Origin: Candidatus Krumholzibacteriia bacterium
GTDB lineage: Bacteria > Krumholzibacteriota > Krumholzibacteriia > LZORAL124-64-63
DNA: 23,472 nucleotides
Assembly (NCBI GenBank): GCA_014859985.1
Contig: JACZKN010000247.1
Span: 1 to 23,472, forward strand
Direction: 5' to 3'
Shown: positions 10,061 to 18,601 of the stretch, piece by piece
Numbering within the stretch: the first letter of the stretch is position 1
Layout: each line of letters starts with the position of its first letter
Translations under genes and position numbers: made by a program
Notes under the pieces: generated by a model
The model's input: only the letters and a program-made list of their open reading frames with translations
Database searches by the model: none
What the model was told of the DNA's origin: nothing

Positions 10061-10845
10061 GGCACGACCACGAACGTGCGCGTGTGGGTGTTGTTGGTCT
10101 CGTCCGTCTCGGCAAGTTCGTCGTCCGCGTCGACCACGACCGTGATCGTGTGCACGCCGGGTTCCGCGCAGGATACGATGCAGGTGCTGTACTGGGAGAC
10201 CGCATCGCAATCGGAGCCCCAGTGCAGGTTCGGCGCAAGCCGGTGTTCGCTGCGCTGCACCAGCACCCCGTCCACGCGGATCTCGATGTGCATCGACCCG
10301 GGAGCGTCCCGCTCGGTCCAGCGCAGGTGGTTGGCCATGATCGCGAAGGGCTGGCCGGCGCGGACCGTGTCCGTCTCGGAGAACCACTGGAGGGTGTCGA
10401 CCGTGGCCCGCCGCGCCACCAGGTCCGGGGCCGTGAACCAGGGATCGGGCAGCGCCACGGTGTCGGCCACCGCGACGACGTGGCCCGCCTCGTCGCGGAC
10501 CTCGCACCTGGCCGACCACGTCCCTTGCGGCAGCGGTGACGGCACGAAGCCCGATACGTAGTCCAGGGGTGCGAAGTCCGTGTCCCAGACCCCGTCGTCC
10601 TCCCAGTCCCAGCGCGCGGCCAGCCTGTGGCGTCGCGTGGCGTCGTCGCGGGTCTCGAGGGGATTGCAGGCGAAGGCCGTGTAGGCGTAGCCCTCGACGA
10701 CCACGTCGTCGAGACGGATGTCCAGGCGCGCCGCGGGCGGCGAATCGCCCGCCCCCGGCGGGCCCACGGGATCGTCGCCGCTGCAGGCCGCCAGGACCGC
10801 CAGCAGCGCCGCAAGCACCGGACCGGTTGCCGGGACGCGTTTCAA
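10057..10845 (-). CDS. Lipoprotein with PKD-like and CARDB-like regions
   Basis: 262 aa. The N-terminus is a lipoprotein signal: MKRV, a hydrophobic stretch, then the lipobox L18-A-A-C21. Residues of about 45-140 look like a PKD-type beta sandwich (RWDWEDDGVWDTDF, then CEVRDEAGHVVAVADTV). The C-terminal ~100 residues look like a CARDB-type domain (GVHTITVVVDADDELAETDE, then NNTHTRTFVVVP). Such domains mediate adhesion or protein contacts; no catalytic motif is visible. Six Cys follow the lipid-anchored one, including the closely spaced CDAVSQYSTCIVSC cluster, which suggests disulphides in the periplasm. The start is TTG at 10845, favoured because AGGAGGTGAG lies just upstream and the signal peptide begins there. 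It is first in a two-gene operon with the small membrane protein. The domain calls are by eye. Confidence 0.8.
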   Translation of the reverse strand: MKRVPATGPVLAALLAVLAACSGDDPVGPPGAGDSPPAARLDIRLDDVVVEGYAYTAFACNPLETRDDATRRHRLAARWDWEDDGVWDTDFAPLDYVSGFVPSPLPQGTWSARCEVRDEAGHVVAVADTVALPDPWFTAPDLVARRATVDTLQWFSETDTVRAGQPFAIMANHLRWTERDAPGSMHIEIRVDGVLVQRSEHRLAPNLHWGSDCDAVSQYSTCIVSCAEPGVHTITVVVDADDELAETDETNNTHTRTFVVVP

Positions 10846-10874
10846 GACGGCTCACCTCCTCGGGCAGGGTCTCC

Positions 10875-10904
10875 ATTCTAGACCGCCCGGCCCGGCCCGG
10901 TCAA
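10875..10904 (-). promoter_or_regulatory. Predicted sigma70-type promoter of the lipoprotein operon
   Basis: On the minus strand TTGACC (10904-10899) and TAGAAT (10880-10875) each match consensus at 5 of 6 bases, with an 18-bp spacer. Transcription would begin near 10868, about 23 bases before the TTG start. The -35 box directly abuts the tail of the hairpin that ends the subtilase gene, so terminator and promoter are packed together. Confidence 0.6.
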
Positions 10905-10910
10905 ACGAGA

Positions 10911-10938
10911 CGGGGGCGGCCCGGCTGGGCCGCCCCCG
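10911..10938 (-). terminator. Strong hairpin after the subtilase gene, probable intrinsic terminator
   Basis: A perfect 12-bp stem (10911-10922 with 10927-10938) is closed by a 4-base loop and lies 26 bp past the subtilase stop codon. On the minus strand it is followed by TCTCGTTTGA, a weak U-tract. Position and stem strength support termination of the 7.4-kb transcript. Confidence 0.65.
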
Positions 10939-10964
10939 GTTGGAGGGTCAGTTGGCGCGACCCG

Positions 10965-13900
10965 CTACTTCAGCAAGGTCATGGCCTTGGTGGCCGTGAA
11001 CGTGCCGGACTCGATCCGGTAGTAGTACACGCCCGTGGCCATCTGCCGGCCCTGGTTGTCGTCGCCGAGCCAGGTCGCCTCGTGGCGGCCCCGGGGCATC
11101 GGCTGCGACACCAGCGTCCGCACCAGGCGGCCGCGCACGTCGTAGATGGTAAGCTTCGTCATGCCGTCCCGCGGCAGGTCGTAGCTGATGGTGGTCTTCG
11201 GGTTGAACGGGTTGGGGAACGCCCCCCGCAGCGCGTAGGTCACCGGGATGATGTCGTCCACGGCAGACAGGCTGCTGGTCACGGTGAAGACCTCGTCGCT
11301 GATGTCCGACCCGAGCAGGCCCACCTGGTCGTAGATGAACACGCGGATCCTGGCCGACTCCGACGGCAGCAGCGGCGTCTGCCAGACGTGGCTCTCGGTC
11401 ACGACGTTCCGCGCCAGGGCCTCCCACGTCTCGCCGTCGTCCAGCGTGTAGTAGAGGTTGGCGTAGTCGACGGTCCGGTCCACGGGATTCGTCCAGCGGA
11501 TCGTCACTTCCTGGCCGATGTGGAAGGTCTCGCCGCCGTTGGGCGTCGTCAGCTCGGGCGCGATCACGCGGATCGAATCCACCGCGATGAAGCAGATCGT
11601 GTCGGCGAGTTCGCCGGTGATCTCGACCGCGACCGTGTCGCCTGCGGGCAGGATGTCCTCGATCTCGTCCCGGCAGAACTTGAAGTTCATGTCCGGGATC
11701 CCGTTCTGGTTGAAGTCGCCCTCGACCGTCCAATGGGTCAGGTTCGCCGCGACGACGCCGTTGAGCCGCACGGTGCTGATGTCGAGCAGCGACAGGTCCG
11801 TGCCTGCCGGCAGTTCGACGTAGCTCATCACCCACCGCACGTTGTCCGAGTCCTCCAGGACATCCGGCGCGAGTTCGCTCGCCGTCGCCGCCAGCGCTCC
11901 GACGTGGAACACGACCTCGACGACGATGCTCGGGTTCGCCGGATCGTTGCTCACGAGGGTCAGGGCACCGACGTGATCACCCGGCTCGAGGTCCGCCGCA
12001 TCCATGATGACGTCCAGGTTCGTCGAACCGTTCGCCGCGATGGTACCGGCGTCGGCCGACACGCTCAGCCAGCTGGGCGCGGCCTGGAACAGGATCGCCA
12101 GGCCTTCGTGCACGTACTCGGAGTTGTAGGCGACCATCAGCGCGTCGTCGTTGGTGCCGTTCTGGATGCCGATGGTCGCGCTGTTGGTCGTCGTGCCCAG
12201 CGTGTTGTACTGGTACACGATGTTGCCGTTCGGGTACAGGATCGCCTGCATGCTGTAGAACGGCGGCGTGGTCGCCGCGATCCGCCGCAGGTCGAACTGC
12301 ACGATCAGCCTGCCGCCGTCGTGGTAGTAGTAGATCTCCCGCGAGTAGGCCGGGTCGACCACCATGTCGTCCCAGAACACCGCCAGCAGGTTCTCCGGCC
12401 CGCCCGCATTGGGCAGCGGCTGGTTGGTGTACACCGTGGCCGTGCTGGTGAAGCTCAGCCAGCCGTTGGAGCACACGTTGAACGTGCTGAACGAGTTGCC
12501 GTAGAACGGGAAGTCGAAGCCGATGGGGAATGGACCCCGGTTGCCGTCGTCGCTGTAGACCCCGAAGGCCGGGGTGCCGACGGAGCTGATGTCCATCCAG
12601 GCGAAAACCGGCCCGCCGGGCTCGTCGCTGTCGATCCAGGTGTGGCCGAAGACGTCGGGCCCGCCGCTGCCGAGGATGCCCGGCCGCGGATCCGGCTCGT
12701 CCTTGCCGTACTCGACGAAGGGATACTGCACGGTCGCCGCGGTCATGTTCTCCGCCGCGCTCAGGGTCCACACCAGGTCCGAACCGCCCCGGTTGCGGAT
12801 CTTCAGCGGCTTGATCTTCTGGCCGCCGGGCAGGGCCGCGCCGACGATCGCCTCCGGCTCGACCAGCGCCAGCGGCGGGTTGAGCCCCGTCCCGGTCAGC
12901 GGCAGGACGAGCGGGGAGCTCGCGTCGTTGCTCATGATGCTCAGGGTGCCCTCGCGCACCCCGGCCAGCTCCGGCGCGAAGGTGACCGTCACGACCTGGC
13001 TCGCGAACGGGTCGAGGTCGAACACCATCGGGTCCATGGTGAAGCCGCTCTTCGACGCCACCATGCCCGTGACGTGCAGCACGTCGGTGCCCGCATTGGT
13101 CGCCACGAACTGGACCTGGCCCGTATAACCCCGGAACACCGTGCCGCAGTCGATCGCCGCGGGCGCGACCGCCAGCACCGGCACGCCGGTCACGTGCAGG
13201 GTCGCCGGCACCTCGATCACGCCGGCCTGCGGATCGTTGGTCTCGATCCGCACCGCGCCCGCGTAGTCGCCGCCGAACATCTCGGCCGCGTCGAAGGTCA
13301 CGTCCAGCTGCGCCGTGCCGCCCGGGGCCACCGTGCCCGCGGCGGGGTTGACGGTCAGCCAGTCGGACACCGGCGCGATGCGGATGGCCAGGTTGTCGTG
13401 CATGTACGGCGCGTTGTAGACGACCGTCAGGCCGTCGTCCCGGGTCGCGTTCTGGATGCCGACCGTCGCCGACGTCAGGTCCGCGCCCGTCATCGTCAGG
13501 TAGTAGTAGTAGATCGCGCCGTTGGGGTACAGGTGCGCCTGGAAGGTCAGCGCGCCGCTGGCGAAGTACTTGGGCACCTGGTCAAACTGCACGATCAGCT
13601 TGTTGCCCACGTTCTCGTAGTAGACGTTGTTGCCCGCCGCCGGATCCACGCGCAGGTCGTCGTGGAAGATGGCCAGCAGGTTCTCCGGAGCGCCGGTGCC
13701 CGGCAGCGGCGCGTTGCTCAGGTCGCTCTGGGTGCTGGTGAAACTGACGAAACCGTTGGAACTGATCCTGAACTCGGTGAACGGCGTCCCGTAGAACGGG
13801 AACGTGAACCCGATCGGGAACGGCCCCGTGTTCACGTCGTCGGACGTCCCGGCGAAGACCGGCGTGCCCGTCGCGCTGATGTCCGTCCACTCGAAGACCG

Positions 13901-16900
13901 GGCCGCCCGGCTCGTCGCTGTCCTTCCAGCGGTAGCCGTAGACGTCCGGACCGCCGCTGCCCAGGATGCCGGGCTGAGTGTCCACGTCCTCCTTGCCCAG
14001 TTCGGGCACGTCGTCGTGGACAACGACCTCGGCCGCCCCCAGCAGGGTGTGCGCGGCGAAGGTCAGGTCGCTGTTGCCGGTGTTGGACACCGTCAACGCC
14101 TGGGTCTCCTGCTGACCCGTCAGCAGGCTGGCCGCCAGGCTCGCCGGCGTGACGCCCGCGACCGGCGGCTCGAGGCCGATGCCCGTCAGGGCGATCTCGA
14201 CCACCGGCTGGTCGGGGTCGTTGCTGGCCAGGCTCAGGACCCCTTCGCGCGGGCCCGTCGCCGACGCCACGAACCCCACCGTCACGATCAGGCTCTGGGT
14301 CGGGCCCAGCACCGTCGGCACGGTCAGGTTCGCGTTGAAGTCGGGATGGCTGATGGAGGCACCCGTGAGCTCCAGGTCGTCGGTGCCGATGTTGGAGATC
14401 ACCAGGTTGCGCAGCGTCGGCGTGCCCAGGTACACGGTGCCGTAGTCGATCGCCATCGTCGAGACCGCGATGTCCGGGGCGCCGGTCACGCTCAGCAGGG
14501 CCGGCACCGCCAGGTTCGGCGCCGCCGGGTCGTTGCTGGCGACCATGATGTCCGCCGCGTAGTCGCCGCCGAACAGCCCCGACGCGTTGAACCGCGCCAC
14601 GACGGGCAGCGAGCCGCCGGGAGCCACGACGCCCGAGGTCGGGCTCACGGTCAGCCACTCGGGGAAGGCCTGGAAGCGGATGGCCAGCCCGTCGTGCACG
14701 TAGGCCGCGTTGTAGACCACGGTCAGGCCGTCGTCACGCAGGTCGTTCTGGATGCCGATGGTCGCCTCGTTCAGGCGCGTCCCCTGCATCTCCTCGTACT
14801 GGTAGACGATGGTGCCGTCGGGATAGAGCAGCACCTGGAACGTGTACAGCATGGTGGTGCCGTAGCGCGGCACCTGGTCGTACTGCACGATCAGTTTCGA
14901 GCCGTCGTACAGGTAGTACACGTTGTTGCCGTTGGCCGTGTTCACGTTCAGGTCGTCCCAGAACGCCGCCAGCAGGTTCTCCGGCGCCCCCGTGTTGGGC
15001 AGGTTCTGGTTGGTCAGCGCCGTGAGCGTGGACGTGAAGCTGAGGAAGCCGTTCGAGCACACCCGGAAGTCGCTGAAGGTGTTGCCGTAGAACGGGAAGT
15101 CGAACCCGATGGGGAACGGACCGACGTTGCGGTCGTCGTTCGCGCCGGAGAACACCGGCGTGCCCGTGGCCGCGATGTCGGTCCAGTTGTAGGCCGGCCC
15201 GCCCGGCTCGTCGCTGTCGATCCAGCGGTAGCCGTAGGCGTCCGGGCCGCCCGAACCCAGGAGCACCGGCTGCCCGGCGTTCAGGTCCAGCTCGTCCTTG
15301 CCCACTTCCACGTACTCGTGCACCACCACGTCGGCGTGGAAGTTCACCGACAGGTCGAACTCGAAGTCCGCCCCGCCGCTGTTGGTGAACGTGAGGGTCT
15401 GCTGCTCCGACTCGCCCGTCATCAGGTCCGCCGCCAGCGAGGTCGGCGTCACCGCGAAGTCCGGCGGCACCAGGCCCGCGCCCGTCAGCGACACCATGAT
15501 CACCGCGTCGGTCGGGTCGTCGCTGTTGACGGTCATCGTTCCGGAGTAGGGCTGGGCCAGGGTCGGGGTGAAGGTCACGTTCACCACCTGCGCCGCGCCC
15601 GCCGTCAGCACGAACGCGTTCGCGTCCGCCGTGAAGGCCGGCTCGTCGATGGTGATGCCGGAGATGGTCAGGTCGTCCGTTCCCGCGTTGCGCACCACGA
15701 CCTGCGTCGTCTCGGTCGCGCCCAGGAACAGGTCGGCGAAGGCGAACGACAGCGGAGAGACCTCGATGTCCGGCGCGCCCGTGACGTCCAGCGTCACCGG
15801 CACGTGGTAGTCGGGCTCGTCCGGGTCGTTGCTCAGGATGCGGATCACGCCGTCGTAGGTGCCGCCCACGAGGCCCGACGCGTCGATCGTCACGTCCAGC
15901 GTCGTCGAGCCGGGGGCCCACACCGTGCCCTCGGTCGGCACCACGGTGACCCACTGCGGGATCGCCCAGATCCGCACGGCCAGGCCGTCGGTCACGTAGG
16001 CGGTGTTGAAGGCGATCTGCAGGCCGTCGCTGCCGGTGCCGTCCTGGATGCCCACGGTGGCGCTGTTGGTGGGCTCGGCCATGCTGTCGTACTGGTAGAC
16101 GATGCTGCCGTCGGCGCCCAGGATCGCCTGGAAGCTGTAGGGGCCGCCCGAGCCGTAGTGGGACACGCCCTCCCACTGCACGATCACGCGCGTGCCGTCG
16201 TCGTACCAGTAGACCGTGCCGGCCTGCGTGTCCAGGTCGTCCCAGAACGGGGCGATCAGGTTGCCCGGCGCGCCCGGGTTGGGCAGCTGCTGGTTGCCGT
16301 AGGCCGTCGAGGTGCTCGTCAGGCTGATGAAGCCGTTCGAGCACACCCGGAACGAACTGTATTCGCCGCCGTAGAACCTGAACGGGAACGACAGCGGGAA
16401 CGGACCCACGTTCGTGTCGTCTCCCGTGGTCAGGGCCACGTTCCCGTACCCGGAGATGTCCTCCCAGGCGAACACGGGGCCCATCGCATCGTTGCTGTCC
16501 ACCCAGCGGTAGCCGAAGGTGTCCGGGCCGCCCGCGCCGGCGGCAACCGGGTCGCCGCTGCGCGGATCCGCGCCCTTGATGACCTCTTCGTAGGCCTTCT
16601 GCACCGTCGGCGCACCCAGCAGCATCGGCGTCGGGACCACGAAGTCCAGCGTGCCTTCGCCCACGTTGCTCAGGGTCAGGGTCTGGTAGGCCAGGTCGCC
16701 GGTCAGCAGGGCCGCCGACAGCGACGACGGCGCCACCGCCACGTCGGGGGCGCCCAGGGTCGTGCCCAGGGGCGAGTTGGACGCCGGCGAGGCGTTGCCG
16801 AACTCGTCCATGGCCTTCACGGCCACGTAGTATCCCGTGTTGAAGTCCAGGCCCGCCAGGCGGAACGTCTCGGGCGTTCCGGCGACGCCGGGATCGGGCT

Positions 16901-18374
16901 CGCCGTTGACCTGGCTCGCCGCGTCCCAGTTGGCGTCGGTGATCGGGCTGGCCGAGTACCGGATGTCGTACCGGCTGGCCTCGCCCGTGTAGTCGTCGTC
17001 ACCGGGCGCCGTCCAGCCCAGCTCCAGCCAGTTGGAACCGGCCGTGGTCACCGCCAGGTCCGTCACCTGTCCCGGCGCGATGCTGTCCGGCTCGGCGATG
17101 GGCATGAACGCGTTCAGGCGTCCGCCCGTCAGCACCCGGCCGGCCAGGGCGGGTACCGGGTCGACGAAGTTCAGCATCAGGGACTTGGCGTCGGCCCCGC
17201 CGATCGCCGGGAAGCGCCCGAAGATCAGGCCCAGGGCGCCCGACACGTGGGGCGTCGCCATGGACGTGCCGCTCAGGTAGCCGTAGCTGTTGCCCGGCAG
17301 GGTGGACAGGATGTCCACGCCCGGGGCGGCCAGGTCCACCGTCGTCGCGCCGTAGCTGGAGAAGCTGGCCAGCGCGTCGTTGTGGTCGGTGGCCGCGACG
17401 GCCACCACGTTGTCCAGGTCGTAGCTGGACGGGTAGTGGGGGCTGGCGTCGGTGTTGGTGCTGGAGTTGCCTGCCGCCGCCACGAACAGGATGCCGTTGG
17501 CCTGCGCATCGGCGATGGCGTCGTACATGGCCTGCGAATAGCCGCCGCCGCCCCAGCTGTTGCTGGTCAGCCGGACGCCCATCATCGTGGCGTACTGGAT
17601 GGCTTCCACCGCGTCCGCGGTCGAGCCCGAGCCGCCGGCGCTCAGGAACTTCAGGCCCATCAGCTTGACGTTCCAGTTGACGCCCGCGACGCCGATGCCG
17701 TTGTCGCCCACGCCGCCGATGGTGCCGCCGCAGTGGGTCCCGTGGCCGTTGTCGTCCATGGGGTCGTTGTCGTCGTTGATGAAGTCCCAGCCGTAGACGT
17801 CGTCGATGAAACCGTTGCCGTCGTCGTCGATCCCGTTGCCCGGGATCTCGCCCGGGTTGACCCAGGCGTTGGCCGCGATGTCCGGGTGGTTGTAGTCCAG
17901 GCCCGTGTCGATGATGGCGATCACCACGTCGTCCGACCCGGTGAACACGTCCCAAGCACTGGTCGCGCTGATGTCCGCGCCCGGGGTGCCGCCGGACTGG
18001 CCCGTGTTGAGCATGCCCCACAGCTCCCCGAAGCGCGGGTCGTCGGGCGTCTCGTTGATGGTCAGGACGTAGTTGGGCTCGATGAACTCGACCAGCGGGT
18101 TGTTGCGGTACCGCTCGATCGCGTCCTCCACCGAGGCGTTGGAGATCTTCCCGTACTTGCTCTCGATGCGCGGGAAGTTCACCACGTCGTACGCCCCGAG
18201 GTCAGCGAGGATGGCGTTCTTCTGCGCCTCGGTCGCATGGGGCTTGAACCTGAGGATGAGTTCGTTGGGAAGGTATTCGCTGGTGATGGTCTGGCCCAGC
18301 GCCGTGACCGCCGTGGTGGCGACCAGGATCAGGGCCAGGAGAATAGACCTAGAACGTGCTCTGCCGTGCAGCAT
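10965..18374 (-). CDS. Giant secreted S8 subtilase with repeated modules and FlgD-like C-terminal domain
   Basis: 2469 aa exported serine protease. The signal peptide ends near ALG27/Q28. Residues of about 30-110 are an I9-like propeptide (PNELILRFKP, VEFIEPNYVL). The S8 domain has the triad D156 (IIDTGLD), H211 (GHGTHCGG) and S371 (GTSMATPHVSG), plus the oxyanion Asn in AAAGNSS and an acidic, possibly Ca2+-binding NGIDDDGNGFIDD. A FnIII-like domain lies at about 435-540. Then come three full and one partial copy of a ~430-residue module (G615, G1042, G1474 and G1904 mark each GGPD). A Fn3/Ig-like segment with RWTNPVDRTVDYANLYY lies near 2300. The last ~95 residues (AFPNPFNPKTTISYDLP, GVYYYRIESG) are FlgD-like/type-A-sorting-like and suggest an outer-surface secretion signal. 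The ATG at 18374 is chosen for GGGGAG just upstream and the signal peptide. The protease is intact; its substrate is unknown. Confidence 0.92.
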   Translation of the reverse strand: MLHGRARSRSILLALILVATTAVTALGQTITSEYLPNELILRFKPHATEAQKNAILADLGAYDVVNFPRIESKYGKISNASVEDAIERYRNNPLVEFIEPNYVLTINETPDDPRFGELWGMLNTGQSGGTPGADISATSAWDVFTGSDDVVIAIIDTGLDYNHPDIAANAWVNPGEIPGNGIDDDGNGFIDDVYGWDFINDDNDPMDDNGHGTHCGGTIGGVGDNGIGVAGVNWNVKLMGLKFLSAGGSGSTADAVEAIQYATMMGVRLTSNSWGGGGYSQAMYDAIADAQANGILFVAAAGNSSTNTDASPHYPSSYDLDNVVAVAATDHNDALASFSSYGATTVDLAAPGVDILSTLPGNSYGYLSGTSMATPHVSGALGLIFGRFPAIGGADAKSLMLNFVDPVPALAGRVLTGGRLNAFMPIAEPDSIAPGQVTDLAVTTAGSNWLELGWTAPGDDDYTGEASRYDIRYSASPITDANWDAASQVNGEPDPGVAGTPETFRLAGLDFNTGYYVAVKAMDEFGNASPASNSPLGTTLGAPDVAVAPSSLSAALLTGDLAYQTLTLSNVGEGTLDFVVPTPMLLGAPTVQKAYEEVIKGADPRSGDPVAAGAGGPDTFGYRWVDSNDAMGPVFAWEDISGYGNVALTTGDDTNVGPFPLSFPFRFYGGEYSSFRVCSNGFISLTSTSTAYGNQQLPNPGAPGNLIAPFWDDLDTQAGTVYWYDDGTRVIVQWEGVSHYGSGGPYSFQAILGADGSIVYQYDSMAEPTNSATVGIQDGTGSDGLQIAFNTAYVTDGLAVRIWAIPQWVTVVPTEGTVWAPGSTTLDVTIDASGLVGGTYDGVIRILSNDPDEPDYHVPVTLDVTGAPDIEVSPLSFAFADLFLGATETTQVVVRNAGTDDLTISGITIDEPAFTADANAFVLTAGAAQVVNVTFTPTLAQPYSGTMTVNSDDPTDAVIMVSLTGAGLVPPDFAVTPTSLAADLMTGESEQQTLTFTNSGGADFEFDLSVNFHADVVVHEYVEVGKDELDLNAGQPVLLGSGGPDAYGYRWIDSDEPGGPAYNWTDIAATGTPVFSGANDDRNVGPFPIGFDFPFYGNTFSDFRVCSNGFLSFTSTLTALTNQNLPNTGAPENLLAAFWDDLNVNTANGNNVYYLYDGSKLIVQYDQVPRYGTTMLYTFQVLLYPDGTIVYQYEEMQGTRLNEATIGIQNDLRDDGLTVVYNAAYVHDGLAIRFQAFPEWLTVSPTSGVVAPGGSLPVVARFNASGLFGGDYAADIMVASNDPAAPNLAVPALLSVTGAPDIAVSTMAIDYGTVYLGTPTLRNLVISNIGTDDLELTGASISHPDFNANLTVPTVLGPTQSLIVTVGFVASATGPREGVLSLASNDPDQPVVEIALTGIGLEPPVAGVTPASLAASLLTGQQETQALTVSNTGNSDLTFAAHTLLGAAEVVVHDDVPELGKEDVDTQPGILGSGGPDVYGYRWKDSDEPGGPVFEWTDISATGTPVFAGTSDDVNTGPFPIGFTFPFYGTPFTEFRISSNGFVSFTSTQSDLSNAPLPGTGAPENLLAIFHDDLRVDPAAGNNVYYENVGNKLIVQFDQVPKYFASGALTFQAHLYPNGAIYYYYLTMTGADLTSATVGIQNATRDDGLTVVYNAPYMHDNLAIRIAPVSDWLTVNPAAGTVAPGGTAQLDVTFDAAEMFGGDYAGAVRIETNDPQAGVIEVPATLHVTGVPVLAVAPAAIDCGTVFRGYTGQVQFVATNAGTDVLHVTGMVASKSGFTMDPMVFDLDPFASQVVTVTFAPELAGVREGTLSIMSNDASSPLVLPLTGTGLNPPLALVEPEAIVGAALPGGQKIKPLKIRNRGGSDLVWTLSAAENMTAATVQYPFVEYGKDEPDPRPGILGSGGPDVFGHTWIDSDEPGGPVFAWMDISSVGTPAFGVYSDDGNRGPFPIGFDFPFYGNSFSTFNVCSNGWLSFTSTATVYTNQPLPNAGGPENLLAVFWDDMVVDPAYSREIYYYHDGGRLIVQFDLRRIAATTPPFYSMQAILYPNGNIVYQYNTLGTTTNSATIGIQNGTNDDALMVAYNSEYVHEGLAILFQAAPSWLSVSADAGTIAANGSTNLDVIMDAADLEPGDHVGALTLVSNDPANPSIVVEVVFHVGALAATASELAPDVLEDSDNVRWVMSYVELPAGTDLSLLDISTVRLNGVVAANLTHWTVEGDFNQNGIPDMNFKFCRDEIEDILPAGDTVAVEITGELADTICFIAVDSIRVIAPELTTPNGGETFHIGQEVTIRWTNPVDRTVDYANLYYTLDDGETWEALARNVVTESHVWQTPLLPSESARIRVFIYDQVGLLGSDISDEVFTVTSSLSAVDDIIPVTYALRGAFPNPFNPKTTISYDLPRDGMTKLTIYDVRGRLVRTLVSQPMPRGRHEATWLGDDNQGRQMATGVYYYRIESGTFTATKAMTLLK
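11900..12665 (-). repeat. Subtilase module copy 4, partial
   Basis: Fourth copy, about 250 aa from G1904. It begins GGPDVFGHTWIDSDEPGGP and contains GPFPIGFDFPFYGN and VCSNGWLSFTS. It stops after the first Ig-like half (VSNDPANPSIVVEVVFHV) and lacks the second ASH half. The array therefore starts and ends on half-modules. Confidence 0.82.
12666..13955 (-). repeat. Subtilase module copy 3
   Basis: Third copy, 430 aa from G1474. It begins GGPDVYGYRWKDSDEPGGP and contains GPFPIGFTFPFYGT. The usual VCSNGF is ISSNGF here, so the Cys is lost. It ends in LTGTGLNPP. Confidence 0.88.
13956..15251 (-). repeat. Subtilase module copy 2
   Basis: Second copy, 432 aa from G1042. It begins GGPDAYGYRWIDSDEPGGP and contains GPFPIGFDFPFYGN and VCSNGFLSFTS, followed by the ASH-like half ending in LTGIGLEPP. 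Confidence 0.88.
15252..16532 (-). repeat. Subtilase module copy 1
   Basis: First copy, about 427 aa from G615. It begins GGPDTFGYRW and contains GPFPLSFPFRFYGG and VCSNGFISLTS, then an ASH-like half (ILSNDPDEPDYHVPVTL). It is the most diverged copy: DSNDAMGP replaces the DSDEPGGP of the others. Confidence 0.85.
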
Positions 18375-18500
18375 GGCACTCCCCCCACAGGCTGATGTTT
18401 GCGATGCATGGAATCCCAGGGCGGCCATGAGGAGTGGCGCTGAAGATGTGTTGCCCGGTGTGGACTCCCCCCTTGCCCGCTGAGCTTACCATGGGTCAAA

Positions 18501-18542
18501 ACGAAAAAGCAAGCCAATCCACGCGGCTGCGTCAGGGCCGCG
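18501..18542 (-). terminator. Possible intrinsic terminator of the STAS operon
   Basis: A 6-bp GC stem (18522-18527 with 18537-18542, 9-base loop) is followed on the minus strand, after about 11 bases, by the T-rich GCTTTTTCGT (18510-18501). It lies 60 bp past the end of the last STAS gene. The stem is short and the U-tract is offset, so the call is tentative. The A/T-rich stretch could instead be part of the subtilase promoter. Confidence 0.35.
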
Positions 18543-18601
18543 GCCGCAGGCAGGCCACGGATGTCATGTATCCTTGTAACATGTTGTAAATATGTTGATT
18601 A

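Noticed and set aside
10536..18395. A ~7.9-kb open frame on the plus strand, antisense to the subtilase
   Set aside because: It is rich in Arg, Gly, His, Val and Asp repeats, the usual shadow of a GC-rich gene read backwards. The minus strand encodes a coherent protease with triad and signal peptide.
18375..18520. Possible riboswitch in the subtilase leader (two GGGGGGAGT stretches about 90 bp apart)
   Set aside because: I could not fit any known riboswitch core; one copy is simply the ribosome-binding site of the gene and the other may be chance.
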